Assembly (NCBI GenBank): GCA_023389575.1
Contig: JAEWEG010000022.1
Span: 1 to 64,000, forward strand
Source: Chloroflexota bacterium
GTDB taxonomy: Bacteria; Chloroflexota; Chloroflexia; Thermomicrobiales; UBA6265
Direction: 5' to 3'
Length of the DNA: 64,000 nucleotides
In this document: positions 40,841-50,180 of the stretch, one piece after another
How the letters are laid out: every line of letters starts with the position of its first letter
Numbering within the stretch: position 1 is the stretch's first letter
Notes under the pieces: model-generated
The model's input: only the letters and a program-made list of their open reading frames with translations
Databases searched by the model: none
What the model was told of the DNA's origin: nothing
Program-made: the position numbers and the translations under genes

Positions 40841-43800
40841 ATGTCTTCCACCAACCGGTCCGCAACCGCCAGCGCGTCCACCACCGCGCCATCGAATGGG
40901 ACCTCCCTTCCCGGCGGCCCGTTCAATGCCGAACGGCGAGCGCGCCAGGGGGCGTTCGAGACCGCCACCGTGCTCGAGGCGGAACTCTCCGCCCGCATCC
41001 AGGGGGAGGTCCGGTTCGACGATGTCAGCCGCATGCTGTACTCCACCGACGCCTCGAACTACCAGGTCGAGCCGATCGGCGTCGTCATCCCCCGATCGGC
41101 CGACGATGTCGCCGCCGCCATCGAGATGGCCGCCAGCCACAATGTCCCCATCCTCACCCGCGGCGGTGGATCGTCACTGGCCGGGCAGTCCGTGGGCGCC
41201 GCGCTCGTCATCGACACCTCGAAGTACATGAACCGGGTTCTCGGGTTCCACCCCGAATCCCGCTCCGTCACCGTCGAGCCCGGCATCAACCTTGACATGC
41301 TCAACCGCCAGGTGAAGGCCCACGGCCTCATGTTCGGCCCGGACCCCTCCTCGTCCAACCGCGCCACCATCGGCGGGGTCATCAGCAACAACTCGGCCGG
41401 CGCCCACTCCATCCTTTACGGCATGACCGCCGACCACATTCGCAACCTCCGCATCCAGATGGCGGGAGGAGGATCGGTCGACCTCGGCCCCGGCTCCATC
41501 GCCGACCTCCAGCGCCGCTCAACCTCGGACGACACGCTCGGCCGCCTGCTTCGCCAGTTGCTCGCCTTCCGCGAAACCCATCACGACCTCATCGAGCGCG
41601 ATTTCCCTCCTCACTGGCGGCGCGCCACCGGCTATTCGCTGAAGGAGTTTCTCGCGCCGGAAGATGCCTTCAACCCGGCCCGACTGCTGGCCTCCGGCGA
41701 AGGCACGCTCGCCAGCATCGTCAACGCCACGCTCAACCTCGTCGATATCCCGGCGAAGACCGGGCTGGTCCTGCTCCAGTACGACGACCTGATCGAGGCC
41801 ATGGAGTCCACTTCCGTCATCCTCGAAACCGAGCCCTCCGCCATCGAGCTGATGGACCGGATGCTGATCAGCCTCACCCGCGAGCAACCGCTCTATTCCA
41901 CCCAGATCTCGTTCATCGAGGGCGACCCGGCCGGCCTGTTCGCCGTGGAGTACTACGGCGCGACCGACGCCGAGGTCAAGCGCAAGTGCGAACACCTGGT
42001 CCAGCACCTGAAGACCCGCAACGTCCGGCTCTCGGCCGACCCGCAGGTGGTGCTCGACCCGAAGCAACAGGCCAACGTCTGGTCGGTTCGCAAGGCGGGC
42101 CTCGGGCTGCTGATGAGCGTTCGCGGCGACGCCAAGCCAATCCCCGTCATCGAGGATGTCTCCGTTCCCGTCGAGCACCTGCCCGCCTTCGTCGCCGCGG
42201 TCCAGGACCTCGTGGCGGAGCACGGCACCACCGCCGCCTACTACGCCCACGCCTCGGCCGGCTGTCTCCATATCCGACCGCTCATCAGCCTGAAGGAAGT
42301 CTCCGGCGTGGAGGCGATGGTCGAAATGGCCCACGCCGCCGCCGAAATGGCCCACCGCTTCGGTGGCGTGATGAGCGGCGAGCACGGCGACGGCCTGCAG
42401 CGCTCGGAACTCAACGAGATCATCTTCGGCCCGGAACTCTATGCCGCGATGAAGGAGTTCAAGGCCATCTTCGACCCAACCGGCCTCATGAACCCCGGCA
42501 AGATCGTCGACGCGCCGTCGATGACCGAGAACCTCCGCTACGGCCCGAAGTACAAGCCGGTCGAAATCAAGACCCGCCTCGACTTCACCCGCGAGGGCGG
42601 CCTGATCGGCGCGATCGAGATGTGCAACGGCGCCGCCGTTTGTCGCAAGCTCAAGGCGGGCACCATGTGCCCGTCGTTCATGGCCACCAAGGACGAGAAC
42701 GACAGTACCCGCGGCCGGGCCAACGCCCTCCGCAACGCGCTCGCCGGAAACGTCCTCACGCCCGACGATTTCGCCAGCAAGAAGACGTACGACACGCTCG
42801 ATCTCTGCCTCTCCTGCAAGGCCTGCAAGACCGAATGTCCATCGAGCGTGGACATGGCGAAGATCAAGGTCGAATTCCTGGCCCACTATTACGAGAAGCA
42901 CGGCACGCCCCTTCGCGCCAGGATGATGGGCCACATTCACACCCTGTCGAAGATCGCCGCGCCGGTCGCCCCGCTCGCAAACCTCGCCCTGCGCACACCC
43001 CTCGCCCGGCCCGGAATGAGCCTGATGGGTGTCCACCGCGACCGCAAGCTCTCCGCCTTCGACCGCAACACCTTCGTCCACCGTTGGCGGCGCCACCGCA
43101 AGCACACGCCGGTGCCATCCGTCACTCGGGGCAAGGTCGTCTATTTCCACGACACTTTCGCCACCTACAATTACCCGCGGATCGGCCTGGCCGCCGTGAA
43201 GCTACTGGAAGCGGCCGGGTTCGAGGTCGTGGTCGAGGAACGCCGCGCCTGCTGTGGCCGCCCCATGCTCTCCAAGGGCCTGGTCGAAGCCGCCCGCAAG
43301 AGCGCCCGCAAGAACGTCAGCGTGCTCGCGCCCTACGCGAAACAGGGTATCCCCATCATCGGCACCGAGCCCAGCTGCATCCTCACCCTACGCGACGAGT
43401 ACAAGGACCTGCTGCCGGACGATCCGGACGTGGAACTGCTCGCCAAGGGGTCGTTCATGATCGACGAGTTCCTCGCCCGGCTCGACAGCGTTGGCGACCT
43501 CGGCATCAACTGGAAGGAGAACACCGGCCCGGAGGTCTTCTTCCACGGCCACTGCCACCAAAAGGCGCTCATCGGCGTCGGCGCGTCGATGGCGATCCTC
43601 TCCGCCGCCGGCTGCCGCCCCACCGAGAGCGGCGCGGGCTGCTGCGGCATGGCCGGGTCGTTCGGTTACGAAGCGGAGCACTACGAGGTGTCCAGGAAGA
43701 TCGGCGAGGAGCGCCTCTTCCCCGCCATCGAGGACACCGCCATGGATGTCCAGATCAGCGTCGCCGGCGTCTCCTGCCGCCAGCAGGTGGAGCACTTCAC

Positions 43801-43921
43801 CGGCCGCGGCACGCGCCACATCGCCGAGGTCCTCGCCTCGCGGATCGATTCCCGGAAACCCTGGTCGCCGAAGCGCACGTCCGTCACCCCGGACCCGGCG
43901 ATCCAGACCGCTGCCGACTAG
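40841..43921 (+). CDS. FAD-linked oxidase / Fe-S dehydrogenase, YdiJ-like
   Basis: 1026 residues, matching YdiJ-type D-2-hydroxyacid dehydrogenases. Domains in order: FAD-binding PCMH (VPILTRGGGSSLAGQSVGAA near 105-125, then GPDPSSSNRATIGGVISNNS), a FAD C-terminal domain with GVMSGEHGDGLQRSELN, a Fe-S region with CNGAAVCRKLKAGTMC and CLSCKACKTECPSS (4Fe-4S ligands), and two CCG modules (RRACCGRPMLSKG, HCHQKALIG, GAGCCGMAGSFG). It oxidises D-lactate, D-2-hydroxyglutarate or glycolate and passes electrons to the chain; the substrate is not certain. A strong terminator follows. Confidence 0.9.
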   Translation: MSSTNRSATASASTTAPSNGTSLPGGPFNAERRARQGAFETATVLEAELSARIQGEVRFDDVSRMLYSTDASNYQVEPIGVVIPRSADDVAAAIEMAASHNVPILTRGGGSSLAGQSVGAALVIDTSKYMNRVLGFHPESRSVTVEPGINLDMLNRQVKAHGLMFGPDPSSSNRATIGGVISNNSAGAHSILYGMTADHIRNLRIQMAGGGSVDLGPGSIADLQRRSTSDDTLGRLLRQLLAFRETHHDLIERDFPPHWRRATGYSLKEFLAPEDAFNPARLLASGEGTLASIVNATLNLVDIPAKTGLVLLQYDDLIEAMESTSVILETEPSAIELMDRMLISLTREQPLYSTQISFIEGDPAGLFAVEYYGATDAEVKRKCEHLVQHLKTRNVRLSADPQVVLDPKQQANVWSVRKAGLGLLMSVRGDAKPIPVIEDVSVPVEHLPAFVAAVQDLVAEHGTTAAYYAHASAGCLHIRPLISLKEVSGVEAMVEMAHAAAEMAHRFGGVMSGEHGDGLQRSELNEIIFGPELYAAMKEFKAIFDPTGLMNPGKIVDAPSMTENLRYGPKYKPVEIKTRLDFTREGGLIGAIEMCNGAAVCRKLKAGTMCPSFMATKDENDSTRGRANALRNALAGNVLTPDDFASKKTYDTLDLCLSCKACKTECPSSVDMAKIKVEFLAHYYEKHGTPLRARMMGHIHTLSKIAAPVAPLANLALRTPLARPGMSLMGVHRDRKLSAFDRNTFVHRWRRHRKHTPVPSVTRGKVVYFHDTFATYNYPRIGLAAVKLLEAAGFEVVVEERRACCGRPMLSKGLVEAARKSARKNVSVLAPYAKQGIPIIGTEPSCILTLRDEYKDLLPDDPDVELLAKGSFMIDEFLARLDSVGDLGINWKENTGPEVFFHGHCHQKALIGVGASMAILSAAGCRPTESGAGCCGMAGSFGYEAEHYEVSRKIGEERLFPAIEDTAMDVQISVAGVSCRQQVEHFTGRGTRHIAEVLASRIDSRKPWSPKRTSVTPDPAIQTAAD

Positions 43922-43942
43922 CCGGACGCGCCAAGCAAGACA

Positions 43943-43972
43943 AACGGCTCACGCAAATGCGTGAGCCGTTTT
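43943..43972 (+). terminator. Intrinsic terminator of the FAD/Fe-S dehydrogenase
   Basis: A 13-bp stem (43943-43955 with 43958-43970) ends in TTTT. It starts 22 bases after the dehydrogenase stop and could also serve the convergent PqqD-fusion gene. Confidence 0.85.
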
Positions 43973-44019
43973 CGCCAGACGAGTATTCGTGCAAGCTTCC
44001 CTACGCAACCGGTTCGTAC

Positions 44020-44568
44020 CTAAGGCCAAATCCAACCACCATGCGGCTCGTTTTGTCCTACGGTCCACTTGTAACAGCCACCCGAGGATTCGTTCTCGCC
44101 CTCATGGCAGCCGTCCAACAACCGGCAGGTCTCATAATCGAAAGATTCTTCCTGCCAAACGTTATCATTGCCAGGGTTCTGGTACCAACACTGTCCGGCA
44201 GGAACGACAGGGCCAGGAGCAACTGACGATGCACTGGCCGCCATCGGCGCCGTCACGCTCACGATCGCCACGCCAAGTGCCGCCTGCTTGAGGAACCGGC
44301 GGCGACCCTGCGTCGGCACGTCCCGTGGGCTCTCTCCCTCCATCAGGTTGGCCTGCCGAAGCTGGAGCAACGCCGCCTCGACCTGCGGGGAACTAAGCCC
44401 GACGGTGCTGGCAATCTGTTCGCGTGTAGCCACGCCGTCACAGGATCGCCAGACCGCCGCGATCGCTGCTGGCACTGTATGCAGATGGCTCGACCGCTCG
44501 TCGTAAACCACCAAATCGTCGCCGACCTCGGTGACTACGAGGCCCTCTCGCCGTGCCGTCCAACTCAT
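44020..44568 (-). CDS. PqqD-like domain fused to twin-arginine segment and Cys-rich tail
   Basis: 182 residues. Residues about 8-78 match the PqqD/RRE fold: LVVTEVGDDLVVYDERSSHLHTVPAAIAAVW, then GVATREQIASTVGLSSPQVEAALLQL. PqqD domains bind leader peptides in RiPP pathways. At 89-94 stands RRRFLK followed by a hydrophobic run (AALGVAIVSVTAPMAASA), a Tat-type signal placed in the middle of the protein. The C-terminal 70 residues are polar with Cys at 127, 148, 154 and 165 and several Trp/Gly. An external, disulfide or metal-binding tail is likely. No RiPP maturase adjoins. A divergent gene encodes an acyltransferase-like protein. Confidence 0.78.
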   Translation of the reverse strand: MSWTARREGLVVTEVGDDLVVYDERSSHLHTVPAAIAAVWRSCDGVATREQIASTVGLSSPQVEAALLQLRQANLMEGESPRDVPTQGRRRFLKQAALGVAIVSVTAPMAASASSVAPGPVVPAGQCWYQNPGNDNVWQEESFDYETCRLLDGCHEGENESSGGCYKWTVGQNEPHGGWIWP

Positions 44569-44663
44569 GTATGGTTCCCGCCTAGTTATTAACGTAGGAT
44601 CGCCACTATTTCCTTGCCGAAGCGTACCAGTTGCCGGTTACCACGTAAAGGTCATGCCTCACG

Positions 44664-45662
44664 ATGCTCACACGCTTGCGGACCCACCCCTCGCTCTCCG
44701 AATGGATCGACCATCTCGAAACCGTCGGCCCGCCGCCATCGCCGCCCCACGTCCCCACCGGCGACGACATTGCAGCCTTCCTCCGGTACGTCGAGGTCCC
44801 GACCAGGGCGTTCGACCCCATCCTGCGGCTTCGCCCCGACATCGACCGGGATCCCGATCTCCGCTGGCTGCTCGACCATTCGGTTCAATCACTTCTCGCC
44901 GACATGGGTCAGTGGGCGCGGACACCAGTCTTCCCCCGCCTTCCCGATGAGCTAGGCGAAGTCGCTCCATGGTTCTTCATCTACGTGTTCGCCGCGATCA
45001 CGCCCCATACCCGCGAAGTGAACGCCCGGCGCGGCATCCCCGACGAGATCACCCAGGCCACCCTCGCCGATATCGGCCGTCACGTGCTCATCCACCAGGC
45101 CCGGCACCAGACGCTCGGCCTCGCCGGGCCAGACTGGATGATGCTTCACGCCCGGGGCATGATCTTCCAGCTTGGCCGCCTCCAGTTCGAACGCGCCCGT
45201 CTCGGAAACCGTTCGTCCTCGGGGCTCCAGCAGGCAGGTCATCCATATCAGAAGGGCGACCCGGTCCTGGCGGTCCACATCCCCGGATTCATGGGCCCGT
45301 TCACGCCGGAAGACTGCGACGCCTCGTTCGCGCTCGCCCGCGAATTCTTCGCCAGGCACTTTCCGGATGAGCGCTACGAGATCGGCGTCTGCCACTCCTG
45401 GCTGCTCGATCCACAACTGGCCGACTATCTGCCGCCCAGCTCCAACATCATCCAGTTCCAGCGACGATTCCGCCCGATCTACACGCCAGACGCGAACAAT
45501 CGCACCACCCTCGAATTCGTGTTCCGCACCCCCGACCGTCCCCTCTACCAGCTTCCCCAGAACACCACCCTCGAACGCGCCGTGGTCCAGCACATCCGAA
45601 GCGGCCGCTCGTGGCACGGTGGCATGTGCTGGCTGCCACTCGATATCCAGTTCGATCGCTAA
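44664..45662 (+). CDS. Acyltransferase-domain protein (DUF5596 / GNAT-like C-terminal)
   Basis: 332 residues. The N-terminal helical half (PDLRWLLDHSVQSLLADMGQW, then VAPWFFIYVFAAITPHTREV, RHVLIHQARHQTLGLAGPDW) and the C-terminal half (DPVLAVHIPGFMGPFTPEDC, FARHFPDERYEIGVCHSWLL, SNIIQFQRRFRPIY) match the order of DUF5596 plus GNAT-like C domains, recognised from pattern rather than search. Substrate unknown. It is divergent from the PqqD-fusion gene, 95 bases apart, which may be a shared control region. Confidence 0.7.
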   Translation: MLTRLRTHPSLSEWIDHLETVGPPPSPPHVPTGDDIAAFLRYVEVPTRAFDPILRLRPDIDRDPDLRWLLDHSVQSLLADMGQWARTPVFPRLPDELGEVAPWFFIYVFAAITPHTREVNARRGIPDEITQATLADIGRHVLIHQARHQTLGLAGPDWMMLHARGMIFQLGRLQFERARLGNRSSSGLQQAGHPYQKGDPVLAVHIPGFMGPFTPEDCDASFALAREFFARHFPDERYEIGVCHSWLLDPQLADYLPPSSNIIQFQRRFRPIYTPDANNRTTLEFVFRTPDRPLYQLPQNTTLERAVVQHIRSGRSWHGGMCWLPLDIQFDR

Positions 45663-45750
45663 CAGCAAGATTCTCTATTGATGGTTCAAATATTCTTATA
45701 GATGGGGTAAACTGAGGAAACCGCCACACCATACGCAAGGAGAAAAGGCA

Positions 45751-46503
45751 ATGATCCAGCGACGCATCATTTTCCTCTTCCTCGCCGCATTCCTCGCCAT
45801 CCCGGCCCTTCCCATCGCCGGACAAACGCCGGATGCCAGTTTCCCGCCCGACGCCAAGGACCTTGCCGGCATCCAGGCCGCCGTCTATCGCGACTACGTC
45901 ACGCCGGGCCTCGTCGTCATGGAAGACGAGCCTGCCATCTTCGAAGGAACGCCCCTGACCGAAGAGGATCTGGTCAGCAATCGACCGTCCTCGATCACGG
46001 TCTATGTCTACGAGTTCGACACCAGTGACAATGCAGCGGTCGCGTTCGAACGTCTCAGCGAGGGTCTCGCGGGCTCCCTGGTCGGCATGAGCGGCGGCAC
46101 CAGTTCCGACGACCTCACCACGGAAGAACTGGCGGATTTGGGCACCCAGGCCACGCTCGCCAGGCTCACCATGAGCAGCAATAACGACGACCTGACCAAC
46201 GAAACGACCATCGAGTACGTCACCGTTCAGCGCGACGAATACGTGATCGTCGTCGCCTCCACCAGTCTTCGCGGACCGTACGAGGGAACGCTCCCCGCTA
46301 TCGGCGAACCTCCCAGCGCAACAGTCGACCTGGCCACCGAACTTGCCGCCAACGGCCAACCGAGCGACGAAGAAGCAGCCTTATCGGAGGATGGAACGTC
46401 CACCGGTGGTCTCTGGGGGTTCATGCCCGCCGAGGGCGATCCGCTCCTTCACGGGTTGGTCCCCTTCATGGACATGGTGATGTACCCGGTCACCGCCCAA
46501 TAG
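45751..46503 (+). CDS. Secreted protein, five-copy paralogue family, copy 1
   Basis: 250 residues. Signal peptide MIQRRIIFLFLAAFLAIPAL with cleavage expected after IAG. The mature part has the family marks: VYVYEFDTSDNAAVAFERLS near the middle, the acidic NGQPSDEEAALSEDGT, and the closing block TGGLWGFMPAEGDPLLHGLV ... MYPVT. Function unknown; no enzyme motif. Ribosome site AGGAG 8 bases before the ATG. It heads a cluster of five such genes in 7 kb on the same strand. Confidence 0.8.
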   Translation: MIQRRIIFLFLAAFLAIPALPIAGQTPDASFPPDAKDLAGIQAAVYRDYVTPGLVVMEDEPAIFEGTPLTEEDLVSNRPSSITVYVYEFDTSDNAAVAFERLSEGLAGSLVGMSGGTSSDDLTTEELADLGTQATLARLTMSSNNDDLTNETTIEYVTVQRDEYVIVVASTSLRGPYEGTLPAIGEPPSATVDLATELAANGQPSDEEAALSEDGTSTGGLWGFMPAEGDPLLHGLVPFMDMVMYPVTAQ

Positions 46504-46660
46504 CGATGGGTGTTCGCGGGTGGAACCCATGGAGGCCTCCACCCGCGAACCGCCCAATCGCGCCGTTCACCTCACCTCGCGTCAACCACCTCGCGCCGGA
46601 CCGGTCACCGGGGTTGTAAGATACTCCTGTACGAACACCTCGCACTGGAGATGTCTTCCC

Positions 46661-47359
46661 ATGAAACGACGCACATTCCTCGCCTCAATCGCCGCCGCGC
46701 CCGCCCTGTTCGGGGCCGCTCGCGCATCGTTCGCCCAAACCCCTGAAGCCACGCCCGAAGACGTCTTCGTGTCGATCAACGAGCTTCCCGGCATCGTGGC
46801 CGTCATCTCGCGCGTCTACGGCCCGGACATCCAGTCCATGCTCGAAGCCACCCCCGGCCTCCGGCCCGAGGACTTCAGCCAGGACCTGGCCTCGGCCTCC
46901 GTCATGGTCTACCAGTTCGACACGCCGGAGAACGCCACCGCCGCCTTCGACCTCTTCCGGGAGGATATCGGAGGACAGCTACTCGGGCTCAGCCAGGCCG
47001 GCACCCCCACGGTTTCCGCCGAGGAACTCCCGCAACTGGGCGATGGCGCCGCCGAAGCCACCCTCAGCACCGACACCGAGGGCTACGTCACCTGGTACCG
47101 CTTCGTGCTCGTTCACGAGGGCGAGTACTTCTTCGTCGTCTCCGCCCTCGCCGAAGTCACCGAGAACGTGGAGATCGCCAACGACATCGCCACCTGGGTG
47201 ATCGAGGAAGGCGAACCCCAGGGCGACCAGGCCATCTTCGTCGCCGATGGAGGCTCCAGCGGCGGCCTTTGGGGCTTTCTGCCCCCCGCCGGCGAACCCG
47301 TCCTCCAGACCCTCATTCCCGTCACCGACGAAACGATCTACCCCGCCCCCGAAGACTGA
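46661..47359 (+). CDS. Secreted protein, five-copy paralogue family, copy 2 (Tat-type signal)
   Basis: 232 residues from ATG 46661. The signal starts MKRRTFLASIAAAPALFGAA, a twin-arginine type with cleavage expected after SFA, unlike the Sec-type signals of the other copies. Family marks: VMVYQFDTPENATAAFDLFR, WVIEEGEPQGDQAIFVADGG, and SGGLWGFLPPAGEPVLQTLI ... IYPAPED. The Pro/Thr/Glu segment TPEATPED follows cleavage. Function unknown. Transport by Tat would imply folding in the cytoplasm, perhaps around a cofactor, but no ligand motif is seen. Confidence 0.8.
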   Translation: MKRRTFLASIAAAPALFGAARASFAQTPEATPEDVFVSINELPGIVAVISRVYGPDIQSMLEATPGLRPEDFSQDLASASVMVYQFDTPENATAAFDLFREDIGGQLLGLSQAGTPTVSAEELPQLGDGAAEATLSTDTEGYVTWYRFVLVHEGEYFFVVSALAEVTENVEIANDIATWVIEEGEPQGDQAIFVADGGSSGGLWGFLPPAGEPVLQTLIPVTDETIYPAPED

Positions 47360-47444
47360 TCACCCCCAAAACCAGCGCACACCACGGAGGCCCGGTCGAT
47401 ATGACCTGGCCTCTCCGCGACGCGGCCTGGAGCGGAAAACGGCG

Positions 47445-48182
47445 TCAATCCCCGATGGCCACCGCCTCCTCGAACTCGATCGACAGCACACCCTGGTCGA
47501 CGCTCGTCGGCGAGCCCTGCTGATCCCAGACGAGATAGCGCACCCGCGCTGGCGCCAGCAATGCGTGATCGGTCACCGCGATCCGGTACGAGCCATCGCC
47601 ATGCAGGGTCACTGTTCCCCACGGAAACGCGGTCACGCCCTGGGAATACACAACAAGGTGGTCACCATTGTCGTCGAGGTCGTTCGCCAGCACGCCCATC
47701 GTCGGCCCGACGTCCAGCCGGGACACCTCCAGTGGCGCGACGATCGCGTCATCCATCGCCACCGGCGGCGAGTTGCGAACCTCGAACGAGACACGAACAG
47801 AGCGAATCTCGCCGCCGGCATCATCTCGCAACACCAGCGTCCATACGCCCGACATGCCGCTGAATCCGTGCCGCGGAATGAAGGTCACCTGGCGCGGGTT
47901 CACGCCGGGCAGGCTGAGCGAACCCTGGCCAACCTGTTCCACGGAAAGCGTGACTCCTTCGGACATGACGTCGCCGCAGCCGGTCACCCCGGTCGAGCGG
48001 GCCACCAGGTCCTCCAACGAGAACACCGTCTTGCCATTGGTTGGCACGGACACGGTCACCGGGCGCGAGAGGAGGGAATCGCGGCAGGCCGCGGGCTCCG
48101 CCGCGTTGTAAGGGACGCGTGTGGCGGGCATGGAAGCTGCCGCCATGGTTGTGGTGAGAAGAAGGAGAAGAACGAATCGCAT
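47445..48182 (-). CDS. Secreted cadherin/Ig-like repeat protein
   Basis: 245 residues from ATG 48182. Signal peptide MRFVLLLLLTTTMAAASMP. Two beta-sandwich units are seen: VTLSVEQVGQGSLSLPGVN ... VTFIPRHGFSGMSGVWTLVLRDDAGG, and then MGVLANDLDDNGDHLVVYSQ ... WGTVTLHGDGSYRIAVTDHA, the second being the tandem-95/VCBS-like repeat pattern with Asp-rich calcium-type loop. Extracellular adhesion or surface role is probable. It is inserted in the opposite direction between copies 2 and 3 of the secreted family. Confidence 0.75.
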   Translation of the reverse strand: MRFVLLLLLTTTMAAASMPATRVPYNAAEPAACRDSLLSRPVTVSVPTNGKTVFSLEDLVARSTGVTGCGDVMSEGVTLSVEQVGQGSLSLPGVNPRQVTFIPRHGFSGMSGVWTLVLRDDAGGEIRSVRVSFEVRNSPPVAMDDAIVAPLEVSRLDVGPTMGVLANDLDDNGDHLVVYSQGVTAFPWGTVTLHGDGSYRIAVTDHALLAPARVRYLVWDQQGSPTSVDQGVLSIEFEEAVAIGD

Positions 48183-48641
48183 TGGCACGTCCGTTGCTCC
48201 ATGGCGGAATGTCGCATAAACCTTGTCATGAATCCGCCCGCACATCCAGCAACCCAACGATCGACAGGCCCCAACGCTATTCTGCGCCGCACAGGGTCCA
48301 ATCGAATCCGTAAGTTTGCGTATTTGGGAACGACACCTTCTTGCCACGGTACGTAGTGCGCGTGAAGGTAGCCGATATCCCACGGGTCACAGCCACGCAA
48401 GCAGCCCCCAACCCTCACCCACCTCGGACGGGAACGGATACGTCGCGATCCGTCGTTACGTCGCCCTGCGCCTTTTCTGGAGACGCGGCCGGCAATTCCT
48501 TGTTTCTACGTAATGCAAATCAGTAAATCCGGGGCTGCCGGCGGCCCAAAGGTGCGATATCGTTGAAGCAGTCGAGAAAACCCGCGTGGTATCCGGCCTT
48601 GGATGCCAGCACGATATCAACGTCCGTGAAAGGACCGCTCC
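48183..48641. other. Divergent intergenic region
   Basis: A 459-base gap between the Ig-like gene (minus) and secreted family copy 3 (plus). No gene is supported. A possible plus-strand promoter TTGTTT ... TAAATC with 18-base spacer stands near 48499-48528. Otherwise nothing recognised. Confidence 0.4.
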
Positions 48642-49328
48642 ATGTCCCGGTTGAAGTTGCTCCTGTCACTCTTCGCCATGCTCGGGCTCGCTCTCTCCGC
48701 GGCCCCGGTCGCCGCACAGGATGAGGAACCCAGCGCGCTCGACGATCCCAGCCTGCTCGAAGGGATCGAACTGGCCGTTTCCCGCGACTGGTCGGTCGAC
48801 TTCGAAACCATGATGATGACCTCGCCCGAAGCGGAAATGGACATGAGCGGGCTCTTCCTCGTTTCGGCCTCGGTCATGCAATTCGACAACGACGACAACG
48901 CCAGCGCCGCCTACCAGCTGTATCTGGATGAAGGCGTGGCCAGCATCACCAGCGACCTACTCATGGAAGGAGAGGACGCCGAGATAACCGAGTCGGAAGT
49001 CGACCTCGGCGACGAGGCCTACCAGGTCGATCTGGTCTCCACCACCGCTGAGGAAGAGGGCGCGTTCCGCGTCACCTTCGCCCGGGAAGGCAACTACGTC
49101 TTCCTCGTCTTCGCCATCGCGATGGACGCCGACTCCGCCAGCCTCGCCACCGACATCCTCGATTACATGGTCAACGAGGGTGAGCCGAGCGACGGCGAAG
49201 GCACGTTCGACGAAGAGGGAGGTTCGGAGGGCGGCCTCTGGGACGTCTTCCCCGCCAACGATCACCCCGCCCTCGAAGGCGTGATTCCAAGCGGCGACAG
49301 CATCGACTACCCGGTCCCGGCCGAGTAA
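48642..49328 (+). CDS. Secreted protein, five-copy paralogue family, copy 3
   Basis: 228 residues. Sec signal MSRLKLLLSLFAMLGLALSA, cleavage expected after VAA. Family marks are ASVMQFDNDDNASAAYQLYL, the acidic NEGEPSDGEGTFDEEGGSEG, and GGLWDVFPANDHPALEGVIP ... IDYPVPAE. Very acidic mature protein. Ribosome site GAAAGGA 7 bases before ATG. Unknown function. It opens the second half of the cluster after the Ig-like gene. Confidence 0.8.
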   Translation: MSRLKLLLSLFAMLGLALSAAPVAAQDEEPSALDDPSLLEGIELAVSRDWSVDFETMMMTSPEAEMDMSGLFLVSASVMQFDNDDNASAAYQLYLDEGVASITSDLLMEGEDAEITESEVDLGDEAYQVDLVSTTAEEEGAFRVTFAREGNYVFLVFAIAMDADSASLATDILDYMVNEGEPSDGEGTFDEEGGSEGGLWDVFPANDHPALEGVIPSGDSIDYPVPAE

Positions 49329-49484
49329 GGCTCGCCACCCGATCGAAAGACGCATGAAGAACCGCCGCCGGGCAGTCCGGCGGCGGTTTCTCGTGCATCC
49401 GGGCCTTCCCCGAACCTGCACGACCCGCGCGGTCGCCATACAATGCGACGATGGTGGATATCCGTCCCAGGAGGAATGTGGTTC

Positions 49485-50063
49485 ATGCTCGTCGCCGTCG
49501 GTTCGCGTAACCCCGTCAAGATCTCGGCCGCCTCGGCCGGCTTCAGCGCCATCTGGCCCGAGACCACCTGGCGGATCGAAGGCGTCGATGTCCCCTCCGG
49601 CGTCAGCGACCAGCCGATGAGCAACGCCGAAAGCATTCGCGGTGCCCGCAACCGCGCCACGCTCGCCCGTGAACGCCTGGACGCCGACTATGGGGCCGGC
49701 ATCGAAAGCGGCCTCGCCCAAATCGAGGGCATCTGGTTCTCCACCGGCTGGGTCGTCATCGTCGACCGCGCGGGCCGGGAAGGGCTCTCCTCGTCCATGG
49801 TCCGGCCCGTACCTCTCACCTCGCTCGAACTCGTCCTCCAGGGCGTCGAACTTGGCCACGCCAACGACCAGGTCTTCGGCCGCCACAACAGCAAGCAGGG
49901 CACCGGCCTCATCGGTCTGCTCACGAACGACGTGCTCACCCGCGAGGGTGTCTTCCGCGACGCCGTGATCAGCGCCCTCGCCCGCTTCCTCCACCCCGAC
50001 CACTTCGAGGGATTCGAACCCTGGGCCGCCGCCAATCCGTCACAGGCCAGCCTCCGGTCCTGA
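49485..50063 (+). CDS. DUF84-family NTPase (inosine/xanthosine triphosphatase, YjjX-like)
   Basis: 192 residues. It hydrolyses non-canonical purine nucleoside triphosphates to monophosphates and cleans the nucleotide pool. Seen: VAVGSRNPVKISAA at the N-terminus (substrate loop), GVSDQPMSNAESIRGARNRA, YGAGIESGLAQIEGIWFSTG and HNSKQGTGLIGLLTNDVLTR. ATG 49485 follows AGGAGG by 10 bases and aligns with the usual start; an earlier ATG at 49476 is too close to the ribosome site. Not obviously linked to its neighbours. Confidence 0.85.
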   Translation: MLVAVGSRNPVKISAASAGFSAIWPETTWRIEGVDVPSGVSDQPMSNAESIRGARNRATLARERLDADYGAGIESGLAQIEGIWFSTGWVVIVDRAGREGLSSSMVRPVPLTSLELVLQGVELGHANDQVFGRHNSKQGTGLIGLLTNDVLTREGVFRDAVISALARFLHPDHFEGFEPWAAANPSQASLRS

Positions 50064-50180
50064 TCGCCAATCCCGGCGGGGCCACCATCCGAGCCATGCC
50101 GGCCATTGCCTCGCCCCGGCCAATGCTCAACAATGGCCGTGTTGAAACGCAGCGCATGTAACCGGAGAGACAGATCGCCC

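Noticed and set aside
41519..43150. Long minus-strand frame opposite the FAD/Fe-S dehydrogenase
   Set aside because: Shadow frame of a well-supported gene; no ribosome site or recognised motif.
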